Below are positions 13,220 to 23,897 of a stretch of 64,000 nt of DNA, in pieces (position 1 is the first letter of the stretch; each line of letters starts with the position of its first letter). The stretch comes from Lotus japonicus (lineage: Eukaryota > Streptophyta > Magnoliopsida > Fabales > Fabaceae), in assembly GCF_012489685.1 (NCBI RefSeq), contig NC_080046.1, positions 35,489,176 through 35,553,175 of the forward strand, read 5' to 3'. The notes under the pieces are model-generated. The model did not search any database. It saw only the letters and a list, made by a program, of their open reading frames with translations, and was not told the DNA's origin. The position numbers and the translations under genes are program-made.

Positions 13220-16200
13220 ATTCAACCTGTAGGTTTCGTTTTCTATTTTTACCAATTTCCCCCGTTTAGTTCGGCTGGCAGGTGAATATAGTAACTTCTT
13301 TTACCCCAAAAGCGTATATAATATGCTCAATTCAGGTTCCGGGGCAAAAGTTTTGATTGTTTGAAGTTAGCAGCCGAATTAACCTTCAAAATTCAACCTG
13401 TAGGTTCCATTTTCTATTTTTACTGATTTCCTGTTTATTTCGGCTGGCAGCTGAATAAAGTGGCTTCTTCTACCTGAAAAGCATATAAAATATGCTCAAT
13501 TCTAGGTTTCGGGGAAAAAATTTATGGCTGTTTGAAGTTTGCAACCGAATTAACCTTCAAAATTCAACCTGTATATTCCGTTTTCAATTTTTACCGATTT
13601 CTCCGATTTAATTCGGCTGGCAGGTGAATAAAGTAGGTTCTTATTCCCCAAAAGCATATAAAATAAGCTCAATTCTGGGTTCCAGGCCAAAAGTTTTGAC
13701 TGTTTGAAGTTAGCAGCCGAATTAACCTTCAAAATTCATCCTGTATGTTCCGTTTTCTATTTTTACTGATTTCTCCCATTTAATTTGGCTGGCATGTGAA
13801 TAAAGTAGCTTCTTCTACCCCAACAGGATATAAAATATGCTCAATTCTGGGTTTCGGAGCAAAAGTTATGGCTGTTTGAAGTTTGCAGCCGAATTAACCT
13901 TCAAAATTCAACCTGTAGGTTTCGTTTTCTATTTTTACCAATTTCCCCCGTTTAATTCGGCTGGCAGGTGAATATAGTAACTTCTTTTACCCCAAAAGCG
14001 TATATAATATGCTCAATTCAGGTTCCGGGGCAAAAGTTTTGACTGTTTGAAGTTAGCAGCCGAATTAACCTTCAAAATTCAACCTGTAGGTTCCATTTTC
14101 TATTTTTACTGATTTCCTGTTTATTTCGGCTGGCAGCTGAATAAAGTGGCTTCTTCTACCTGAAAAGCATATAAAATATGCTCAATTCTAGGTTTCGGGG
14201 AAAAAATTTATGGCTGTTTGAAGTTTGCAACCGAATTAACCTTCAAAATTCAACCTGTATATTCCGTTTTCAATTTTTACCGATTTCCCCGATTTAATTC
14301 AGCTGGCAGGTGAATAAAGTAGGTTCTTATTCCCCAAAAGCATATAAAATAAGCTCAATTATGGGTTCCAGGGCAAAAGTTTTGACTGTTTGAAGTTAGC
14401 AGCCGAATTAACCTTCAAAATTCATCCTGTATGTTCCGTTTTCTATTTTTACTGATTTCTCCCATTTAATTTGGCTGGCATGTGAATAAAGTAGCTTCTT
14501 CTACCCCAACAGGATATAAAATATGCTCAATTCTGGGTTTCGGAGCAAAAGTTATGGCTGTTTGAAGTTTGCAGCCGAATTAACCTTCAAAATTCAACCT
14601 GTAGGTTTCGTTTTCTATTTTTACCAATTTCCCCCGTTTAATTCGGCTGGCAGGTGAATATAGTAACTTCTTTTACCCCAAAAGCGTATATAATATGCTC
14701 AATTCAGGTTCCGGGGCAAAAGTTTTGACTGTTTGAAGTTAGCAGCCGAATTAACCTTCAAAATTCAACCTGTAGGTTCCATTTTCTATTTTTACTGATT
14801 TCCTGTTTATTTCGGCTGGCAGCTGAATAAAGTGGCTTCTTCTACCTCAAAAGCATATAAAATATGCTCAATTCTGGGTTTCGGGGAAAAAAGTTATGGC
14901 TGTTTGAAGTTTGCAACCGAATTAACCTTCAAAATTCAACCTGTATATTCCGTTTTCTATTTTTACCGATTACACCGATTTAATGCAGCTGGGAGGTGAA
15001 TAATGTAGCTTCTTCTTCCCCAAAAGCATATAAAATAAGCTCAATTCTGGGTTCCAGGGCAAAAGTTTTGACTGTTGGAAGTTAACAGCCGAATTAACCT
15101 TCAAAATTCAACCTGTAGGTTCCATTTTCTATTTTTACTGATTTCCTGTTTATTTCGGCTGGCAGCTGAATAAAGTGGCTTCTTCTACCTCAAAAGCATA
15201 TAAAATATGCTCAATTCAGGGTTTCGAGGAAAAAAGTTATGGCTGTTTGAAGCTTGCAACCGAATTAATCTTCAAAATTCAACCTGTATATTCCGTTTTC
15301 TATTTTTACCGATTTCCCTCGTTTAATTCGGCTGGCAGGTGAATAAAGTAGCTTCTTCTTCCCCAAAAGCATATAAAATAAGCTCAATTCTGGGTTCCAA
15401 GGCAAAAGTTTTAACCGTTTGAAGTTAGCAGCCGAATTAACATTCAAAATTCATCCTGTATGTTCCGTTTTCTATTTTTACTGATTTCTCCCATTTAATT
15501 CGGCTGGCATGTGAATAAAGTAGCTTCTTCTACCCCAACAGGATATAAAATATGCTCAATTCTGGGTTTCGGAGCAAAAGTTATGGCTGTTTGAAGTTTG
15601 CAGCCGAATTAACCTTCAAAATTCAACCTGTAGGTTTCGTTTTCTATTTTTACCAATTTCCCCCGTTTATTTCGGCTGGCAGGTGAATATAGTAACTTCT
15701 TTTACCCCAAAAGCGTATATAATATGCTCAATTCAGGTTCCGGGGCAAAAGTTTTGACTGTTTGAAGTTAGCAGCCGAATTAACCTTCAAAATTCAACCT
15801 GTAGGTTCCATTTTCTATTTTTACTGATTTCCTGTTTATTTCGGCTGGCAGCTGAATAAAGTGGCTTCTTCTACCTGAAAAGCATATAAAATATGCTCAA
15901 TTCTAAGTTTCGGGGAAAAAATATATGGCTGTTTGAAGTTTGCAACCGAATTAACCTTCAAAATTCAACCTGTATATTCCGTTTTCAATTTTTACCGATT
16001 TCCCCGATTTAATTCAGCTGGCAGGTGAATAAAGTAGGTTCTTATTCCCCAAAAGCATATAAAATAAGCTCAATTCTGGGTTCCAGGGCAAAAGTTTTGA
16101 CTGTTTGAAGTTAGCAGCCGAATTAACCTTCAAAATTCATCCTGTATGTTCCGTTTTCTATTTTTACTGATTTCTCCCATTGAATTTGGCTGGCATGTGA

Positions 16201-18080
16201 ATAAAGTAGCTTCTTCTACCCCAACAGGATATAAAATATGCTCAATTCTGGGTTTCGGAGCAAAAGTTATGGCTGTTTGAAGTTTGCAGCCGAATTAACC
16301 TTCAAAATTCAACCTGTAGGTTTCGTTTTCTATTTTTACCAATTTCCCCCGTTTAATTCGGCTGGCAGGTGAATATAGTAACTTCTTTTACCCCAAAAGC
16401 GTATATAATATGCTCAATTCAGGTTCCGGGGCAAAAGTTTTGACTGTTTGAAGTTAGCAGCCGAATTAACCTTCAAAATTCAACCTGTAGGTTCCATTTT
16501 CTATTTTTACTGATTTCCTGTTTATTTCGGCTGGCAGCTGAATAAAGTGGCTTCTTCTACCTGAAAAGCATATAAAATATGCTCAATTCTAGGTTTCGGG
16601 GAAAAAATTTATGGCTGTTTGAAGTTTGCAACCGAATTAACCTTCAAAATTCAACCTGTATATTCCGTTTTCAATTTTTACCGATTTCCCCGATTTAATT
16701 CAGCTGGCAGGTGAATAAAGTAGGTTCTTATTCCCCAAAAGCATATAAAATAAGCTCAATTATGGGTTCCAGGGCAAAAGTTTTGACTGTTTGAAGTTAG
16801 CAGCCGAATTAACCTTCAAAATTCATCCTGTATGTTCCGTTTTCTATTTTTACTGATTTCTCCCATTTAATTTGGCTGGCATGTGAATAAAGTAGCTTCT
16901 TCTACCCCAACAGGATATAAAATATGCTCAATTCTGGGTTTCGGAGCAAAAGTTATGGCTGTTTGAAGTTTGCAGCCGAATTAACCTTCAAAATTCAACC
17001 TGTAGGTTTCGTTTTCTATTTTTACCAATTTCCCCCGTTTAATTCGGCTGGCAGGTGAATATAGTAACTTCTTTTACCCCAAAAGCGTATATAATATGCT
17101 CAATTCAGGTTCCGGGGCAAAAGTTTTGACTGTTTGAAGTTAGCAGCCGAATTAACCTTCAAAATTCAACCTGTAGGTTCCATTTTCTATTTTTACTGAT
17201 TTCCTGTTTATTTCGGCTGGCAGCTGAATAAAGTGGCTTCTTCTACCTCAAAAGCATATAAAATATGCTCAATTCTGGGTTTCGGGGAAAAAAGTTATGG
17301 CTGTTTGAAGTTTGCAACCGAATTAACCTTCAAAATTCAACCTGTATATTCCGTTTTCTATTTTTACCGATTACACCGATTTAATGCAGCTGGGAGGTGA
17401 ATAATGTAGCTTCTTCTTCCCCAAAAGCATATAAAATAAGCTCAATTCTGGGTTCCAGGGCAAAAGTTTTGACTGTTTGAAGTTAACAGCCGAATTAACC
17501 TTCAAAATTCAACCTGTAGGTTCCATTTTCTATTTTTACTGATTTCCTGTTTATTTTGGCTGGCAGCTGAATAAAGTGGCTTCTTCTACCTCAAAAGCAT
17601 ATAAAATATGCTCAATTCAGGGTTTCGAGGAAAAAAGTTATGGCTGTTTGAAGCTTGCAACCGAATTAATCTTCAAAATTCAACCTGTATATTCCGTTTT
17701 CTATTTTTACCGATTTCCCTCGTTTAATTCGGCTGGCAGTTGAATAAAGTAGCTTCTTCTTCCCCAAAAGCATATAAAATAAGCTCAATTCTGGGTTCCA
17801 AGGCAAAAGTTTTGACCGTTTGAAGTTAGCAGCCGAATTAACATTCAAAATTCATCCTGTATGTTCCGTTTTCTATTTTTACTGATTTCTCCCATTTAAT
17901 TCGGCTGGCATGTGAATAAAGTAGCTTCTTCTACCCCAACAGGATATAAAATATGCTCAATTCTGGGTTTCGGAGCAAAAGTTATGGCTGTTTGAAGTTT
18001 GCAGCCGAATTAACCTTCAAAATTCAACCTGTAGGTTTCGTTTTCTATTTTTACCAATTTCCCCCGTTTAGTTCGGCTGG
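13220..18080 (+). repeat. Fourteen-monomer block (2401 bp) in tandem
   Basis: The e-type variant with TTTTTACCAATTTCCCCC occurs at 13251, 13937, 14623, 15652, 16338, 17024 and 18053. Spacings are 686, 686, 1029, 686, 686 and 1029 bp, so a 4+4+6 monomer pattern repeats with a 2401 bp period. Confidence 0.85.
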
Positions 18081-21000
18081 CAGGTGAATATAGTAACTTC
18101 TTTTACCCCAAAAGCGTATATAATATGCTCAATTCAGGTTCCGGGGCAAAAGTTTTGACTGCTTGAAGTTAGCAGCCGAATTAACCTTCAAAATTCAACC
18201 TGTAGGTTCCATTTTCTATTTTTACTGATTTCCTGTTTATTTCGGCTGGCAGCTGAATAAAGTGGCTTCTTCTACCTCAAAAGCATATAAAATATGCTCA
18301 ATTCTGGGTTTCGGGGAAAAAAGTTATGGCTGTTTGAAGTTTGCAGCCGAATTAACCTTCAAAATTCAACCTGTATATTCCATTTTCTATTTTTTACCGA
18401 TTTCCCCCGTTTAATTCGGCTGGCAGGTGAATAAAGTAACTTCTTTTACCCCAAAAGCGTATATAATATGCTCAATTCTGGGTTCCGGGGAAAAAAGTTA
18501 TGGCTGTTTGAAGTTTGCAACCGAATTAACCTTCAAAATTAAACCTGTATATTTCGTTTTCTATTTTTACCGATTACACCGATTTAATTCAGCTGGCAGG
18601 TGAATAAAGTAGCTTCTTCTTCCCCCAAAGCATATAAAATAAGCTCAATTCTGGGTTCCAGGGCAAAAGTTTTGACTGTTTGAAGTTAGCAGCCGAATTA
18701 ACCTTCAAAATTAAACCTGTAGGTTCCCTTTTCTTTTTTTACTGATTTCCTGTTTATTTCGGCTGGCAGCTGAATAAAGTGGCTTCTTCTACCTCAAAAG
18801 CATATAAAATATGCTCAATTCTGGGTTTCGGGGAAAAAAGTTATGGCTGTTTGAAGTTTGCAACCGAATTAACCTTCAAAATTCAACCTGTATATTCCGT
18901 TTTCTATTTTTACCGATTGCCCCGATTTAATTCAGCTGGCAGGTGAATAAAGTAGCTTCTTCTTCCCCAAAAGCATATAAAATAAGCTCAATTCTGGGTT
19001 CCAGGGCAAAAGTTTTGACTGTTTGAAGTTAGCAGCCGAATTAACCTTCAAAATTCAACCTGTATGTTCCGTTTTCTATTTTTACTGATTTCCCCCATTT
19101 AATTTGGTTGGCATGTGAATAAAGTAGCTTCTTCTACCCCAAAAGGATATAAAATATGCTCAATTCTGGGTTTCGGAGCAAAAGTTATGGCTGTTTGAAG
19201 TTTGCAGCCGAATTAACCTTCAAAATTCAACCTGTAGGTTTCGTTTTCTATTTTTACCGATTTCCCCCGTTTAATTCGGCTGGCAGGTGAATAAAGTAAC
19301 TTCTTTTACCCAAAAAGCATATATAATATGCTCAATTCTGGGTTCCGGGGCAAAAGTTATGGCTGTTTAAAGTTTGCAACTGAATTAACCTTCAAAATTC
19401 AACCTGTATATTCCGTTTTCTATTTTTACTGATTTCCTGTTTATTTCGGCTGGCAGCTGAATAAAGTGGCTTCTTCTACCTCAAAAGCATATAAAATATG
19501 CTCAATTCAGGGTTTCGGGGAAAAAAGTTATGGCTGTTTGAAGTTTGCAACCGAATTAACCTTCAAAATTCAACCTGTATATTCCGTTTTCTATTTTTAC
19601 CGATTTCCCCCGTTTAATTCGGCTGGCAGGTGATTAAGTAGCTTCTTCTTCCCCAAAAGCATATAAAATAAGCTCAATTCTGGGTTCCAGGGCAAAAGTT
19701 TTGACTGTTTGAAGTTAGCAGCCGAATTAACCTTCAAAATTCAACCTGTATGTTCCGTTTTCTATTTTTACTGATTTCCCCCATTTAATTTGGCTAGCAT
19801 GTGAATAAAGTAGCTTCTTCTACCCCAAAAGGATATAAAATATGCTCAATTCTGGGTTTCGGAGCAAAAGTTATGGCTGTTTGAAGTTTGCAGCCGAATT
19901 AACCTTCAAAATTCAACCTGTAGGTTTTGTTTTCTATTTTTACCGATTTCCCCCGTTTAATTCGGCTGGCAGGTGAATAAAGTAACTTCTTTTACCCCAA
20001 AAGCGTATATAATATACTCAATTCTGGGTTCCGGGGCAAAAGTTATGGCTGTTTAAAGTTTGCAACCGAATTAACCTTCAAAATTCAACCTGTATATTCC
20101 GTTTTCTATTTTTTCTGATTTCCTGTTTATTTCGGCTGGCAGCTGAATAAAGTGGCTTCTTCTACCTCAAAAGCATATAAAATATGCTCAATTCAGGGTT
20201 TCGGGGAAAAAAGTTATGGCTGTTTGAAGTTTGCAACCGAATTAACCTTCAAAATTCAACCTGTATATTCCGTTTTCTATTTTTACCGATTTCCCCCGTT
20301 TAATTCGGCTGGCAGGTGAATAAAGTAACTTCTTTTACCCCAAAAGCGTATATAATATGCTCAATTCTGGGTTCCGGGGCAAAAGTTATGGTTGTTTAAA
20401 GTTTGCAACCGAACTAACCTTCAAAATTCAACCTGTATATTTCGTTTTCTATTTTTACCGATTACACCGATTTAATTCAGCTGGAAGGTGAATAAAGTAG
20501 CTTCTTCTTCCCCCAAAGCATATAAAATAAGCTTAATTCTGGGTTCCAGGGCAAAAGTTTTGACTGTTTAAAGTTAGCAGCCGAATTAACCTTCAAAATT
20601 AAACCTGTAGGTTCCCTTTTCTATTTTTACTGATTTCCTGTTTATTTCGGCTGGCAGCTGAATAAAGTGGCTTCTTCTACCTCAAAAGCATATAAAATAT
20701 GCTCAATTCTGGGTTTCGGGGAAAAAAGTTATGGCTGTTTGAAGTTTGCAACCGAATTAACCTTCAAAATTCAACCTGTATATTCCGTTTTCTATTTTTA
20801 CGGATTGCCCCGATTTAATTCAGCTGGCAGGTGAATAAAGTAGCTTCTTCTTCCCCAAAAGCATATAAAATAAGCTCAATTCTGGGTTCCAGGGCAAAAG
20901 TTTTGACTGTTTGAAGTTAGCAGCCGAATTAACCTTCAAAATTCAAGCTGTATGTTCCGTTTTCTATTTTTACTGATTTCTCCCATTTAATTTGGCTGGC

Positions 21001-21178
21001 ATGTGAATAAAGTAGCTTCTTCTACCCCAAAAGCATATAAAATATGCTCAATTCTGGGTTTCGGAGCAAAAGTTATGGCTGTTTGAAGTTTGCAGCCGAA
21101 TTAACCTTCAAAATTCAACCTGTATATTCCATTTTCTATTTTTTACCGATTTCCCCCGTTTAATTCGGCTGGCAGGTG

Positions 21179-21183
21179 AATAA
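21179..21183. other. Target-site duplication AATAA, left copy
   Basis: AATAA precedes the LTR terminus TGTGACGACC, and the same five bases follow the right LTR at 31052-31056. Removing the element and one copy restores a normal monomer reading GGTGAATAAAGTAAC. Confidence 0.95.
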
Positions 21184-21801
21184 TGTGACGACCAAACTCA
21201 CACCCAACCTAACTATAAAATAAGAATATCTTCAGAGAAAAACACTTTTATTGATGAACTTTGAAGAAGTACAAGACCTTTGGGTCAGAATTCATCGATG
21301 TCCAATTGATAGTCTGAGAACGTCTCCAGGAAAGTTAGCCGCGCTAAGCGTCATTAAAAGCAATTCCTTTCCTTAGACAAGACGTCCCAAAGTCTCGCAT
21401 GAACTCCTCTGAATCTTCCCCGACTACTTTGACTGCCTTGTTTACAACCAAAACCACAGCTTTCACACTTATTTTACAGTCTGATAGAGCGCGAGTCCAG
21501 TCGTACACGTTTTCCTCCATCAGCTGGTCTTTATTCTACTCGAACACTCCCGTATATTTACAACTATTTACAGCTCGCCCTGCCTTGACCACTTTTCACT
21601 CGAGATCTTTCTCCTCGAACTCCGTCCCTAAGTTGTTCAATTAGAACAACCAACCAAAACAAGAAAACCAGAGAACAAGAGGGGTGAGAAGCAATCAAAC
21701 ACACTCAAACAGGAGAAACAGTGTAAAATAAATAAGCAAGTAAATCCAGTAAAAAGTAATCGCGCATCCAACAAAATCATCCAAGATTTCAACACACTCT
21801 A

Positions 21802-21986
21802 GACGAGAAGTGGGTCATAATCCAATAAAAACCATTTAAAAGCCAACACCAGAAATCCAACGCCATTAAAAATCCATCACTCTATCGACGAGAAGTGGGT
21901 CATAATCCAATAAAAACCATTTAAAAGCCAACACCAAAAATCCAACGCCATTAAAAATCCATCACTCTATCGACGAGAAGTGGGCC
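21802..21986 (-). repeat. 85-bp tandem repeat inside the LTR
   Basis: GACGAGAAGTGGG starts at 21802, 21887 and 21972: two full 85-bp copies and the start of a third. The right LTR holds the same arrangement from about 29034. Confidence 0.9.
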
Positions 21987-22278
21987 CAACATTCTCCAGG
22001 AAAGTCACCGAGAAGCCGCTCGGCAAGATGATCCTATGGGAGCCTGCAGTGTGCATTAGGTTCCGGACGGGACAAACCTCATCAACACCTGTTGGTAGGT
22101 CCCACCTAACCACTCCCCAAGGACCGCAACCCTTACGGTATCCCCTAGATCTCACAGCGTTACCCAATGGCACAGCCTGGCCTTGACTGTCCAGTTGGGG
22201 CCACTGAACTTTCCTGCTCATAGAGTATCCACAAGCCAATAGAAGAAATCTCTTGGAATTATTCTGAGAATTGATCAA
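21967..22278 (-). CDS. Short open frame inside the chromovirus LTR, function unknown
   Basis: An open frame of 103 codons (from a TTG; no ATG at the start) is kept in both LTRs (the other copy is 29199-29507, 102 codons). Between copies there is one in-frame 3-bp indel in a Leu run, one Glu/Ala change and one synonymous change, so neither copy is broken. A splice-acceptor-like TTCTCAG sits at its 5' edge (AG at 22264-22265), and a good donor-like GAAG/GTATGC lies upstream at 22952/22951, suggesting an intron of about 688 bp in the LTR transcript. I do not recognise a domain. It may be translated from a spliced LTR transcript, or be open by chance; two young copies cannot decide this. Confidence 0.3.
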   Translation of the reverse strand: MINSQNNSKRFLLLACGYSMSRKVQWPQLDSQGQAVPLGNAVRSRGYRKGCGPWGVVRWDLPTGVDEVCPVRNLMHTAGSHRIILPSGFSVTFLENVGPTSRR

Positions 22279-22609
22279 CGAATGTTTTCTTTTAAAAATC
22301 GGGATGCCTCGTGAAAAATGTTTAAGAAAAGATTTAGAGGCTCCTTCTTCGAATCAATTCTCAGGAATAAATCCCGTTTGAAATAATCATTTTTTAAAAA
22401 CAATTAGGGACCCAAGGGAGGTCCAACACCTATTTATTCACACTATACTCCCTCATGAGTTGAGCATTCTCCCCCCCTTACCTTTCTTCGAAAAATCCTT
22501 CGATCGATTATCTGCAATAATAATGTCGTACATCACTTTAGTCACTTCTCACCTTAAGGTTATAAAATTCCATGTTATTCTTTAATATCCGGTTTTTTTT
22601 TAAATAATT

Positions 22610-22760
22610 AGGCGGCAAGGTCGTCCATCGTTATATAGCTTTAAAATTAGGCGGCTAAGCCGACCATCATTATATAACTTATAAGGCGGCATAGCCGACC
22701 ATGCATTTTCGATAGGCGGCAGAGCCGACCATTGGTGGATAAGGCGGCAGAGCTGACCAT
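22610..22760 (-). repeat. Five dispersed AGGCGGCANAGCCGACCAT units in the LTR
   Basis: Units start at 22610, 22649, 22684, 22714 and 22742, separated by AT-rich spacers of 10-20 bp. The right LTR has the same five at 29838-29988. Regular spacing of a GC-rich 19-mer in AT-rich DNA looks like a protein-binding cluster or an RNA structural element in the transcript leader; the role is unknown. Confidence 0.85.
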
Positions 22761-23546
22761 AATATCCAAGGAATTAATTAATTATTAATTATTTAGCTTA
22801 AACTTGAAAAATTCATAACCTTTGTTCTGGATCTCCAAAATTCATTCCGTTTCTTTCTAAATGTTCATTTTAATCCCATGAATCATAATCGACTCTTACT
22901 TTGCATTGAATCATTAATAATAGTGAGTTATAAGGCCGGGAAGTTGCATACCTTCTCGTCTCTTGAAACCCTATCAAACCAAGTTAATTTTCCGAACCGA
23001 ATATGTATATGGAACCTATGGAAGACAAGGATTTGAACTATGCAAGAAAATCCAAGTTCTGAGCAGTTTTCCGGTGAGCTCGCCGGAGAAGGTGGTGGTT
23101 GGCGGCGGAGCTCCGGCGGGAGGGTGGAGTTAAGGGTGGAAACCGATTGTAAAAGCTTCCTCTCACTCCCAGGAACTCAATGGTATAGGTGGGTAGCTGA
23201 AAAGGTCTCTGGTTTGGCCAAAACGATGAACACCGTGAAGCTTTTCCGGTCAACAATGGCAGAATGAAATCTAGACCTCCAAACTTCAAAATTCTTGCAC
23301 GAATAGCTTCCTGGTGAAATTCTAAGCAAAATAGACTCTTGTTTCGACAAAATTGATGGAGATTTGAGGGAGAACCGAGAGCTTAAAGTTTCGGAATTTC
23401 TTGAGCTCGGTTGGGTGTTTTGTGGTGGTTGTTGGGCGGAGAAGATGTTAGAGAAGGCTTTAGGAGGCTGAGGGGAAGGTTTAGGAAGGATTTGGAGGCT
23501 TGGGTTGCTCTAATTTGAGCTGGTTTGAACTTGAACTTCGTGGTGG

Positions 23547-23554
23547 TATTTATA
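23547..23554 (-). promoter_or_regulatory. LTR TATA box (left copy)
   Basis: The minus strand reads TCTATAAATACC, a good plant TATA box in the orientation of gag-pol. The right LTR carries the same box at 30775-30782; that copy would drive the element. Transcription would start about 30 bp further left. Confidence 0.7.
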
Positions 23555-23823
23555 GACAAAACCAGGGACCAAAGTTTGAATTAAAACTATTTCTGAAATC
23601 ACGGTTAGGTCCTTCAGAGTTAGGTCAGTTCGCAGTTTAGTCCTTCCTGAAATAATTTTTTATTCTCATCCTTATCCTTTGAATTCTCTAGAACTTGATT
23701 TCATCCTTATCCTTATCTTGATTTTTATTTTTATTTTATTATACTATAATAATTGCATTAATAATAATACTAATTAAAATACTCCTATTATTTCTAGTTG
23801 AGGGAAAAATTTAGGTCGTTACA

Positions 23824-23834
23824 TTTCTCCCCCA
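23824..23834 (-). other. Polypurine tract of the chromovirus
   Basis: The minus strand reads TGGGGGAGAAA directly before the 3' LTR terminus TGTAACGACC. This is the usual place and composition for the plus-strand primer. Confidence 0.85.
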
Positions 23835-23897
23835 CTAGAAAGAAAATTTCGTCCTCGAAATTTCATACCTAGTTGAAGAGAAACGGATGACTTTTCT

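Larger units (their letters stand above)
1..21183 (+). repeat. 171-172 bp satellite array, left block
   Basis: About 123 head-to-tail monomers, measured from successive GAATTAACCTTC boxes (8, 180, 351, 523, 695 and so on, i.e. 171-172 bp apart). Five monomer types recur, told apart by the segment after CTATTTTTAC and by the text near CTTCTTC: a (CGATTACACCG), b (TGATTTCCTG), c (CGATTGCCCCG), d (TGATTTCCCCCAT) and e (CGATTTCCCCCG, with GCGTATATAATATGCT). All monomers run in the same direction. The array starts before the window and ends at the chromovirus target site. Short open frames inside it (60-116 codons) are by-products of the periodicity. The monomer length is usual for plant centromeric satellites; a centromeric location is inferred. 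Confidence 0.97.
21184..23823 (-). repeat. 3' LTR of the chromovirus (left copy)
   Basis: The 2640-bp LTR ends in TGTGACGACC and GGTCGTTACA on the plus strand and matches the right copy at 28416-31051. Because the element lies on the minus strand, this is the 3' LTR, next to the polypurine tract. It holds a minus-strand TATA box, a cluster of AGGCGGC units, an 85-bp tandem repeat and a conserved short frame. Confidence 0.96.

Noticed and set aside
4897..20000. Short open frames of 60-116 codons in the satellite on both strands, some recurring almost identically
   Set aside because: They follow the monomer period and recur with it. A 171-bp monomer is divisible by three, so a stop-free frame can persist; 172-bp monomers break it. 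No start context or conservation beyond the DNA repeat.
21399..21644. 81-codon plus-strand frame present in both LTRs (also 28631-28876)
   Set aside because: Identity only reflects the LTR duplication. It runs against the element, with no promoter or domain; low-complexity Ser/Thr-rich.
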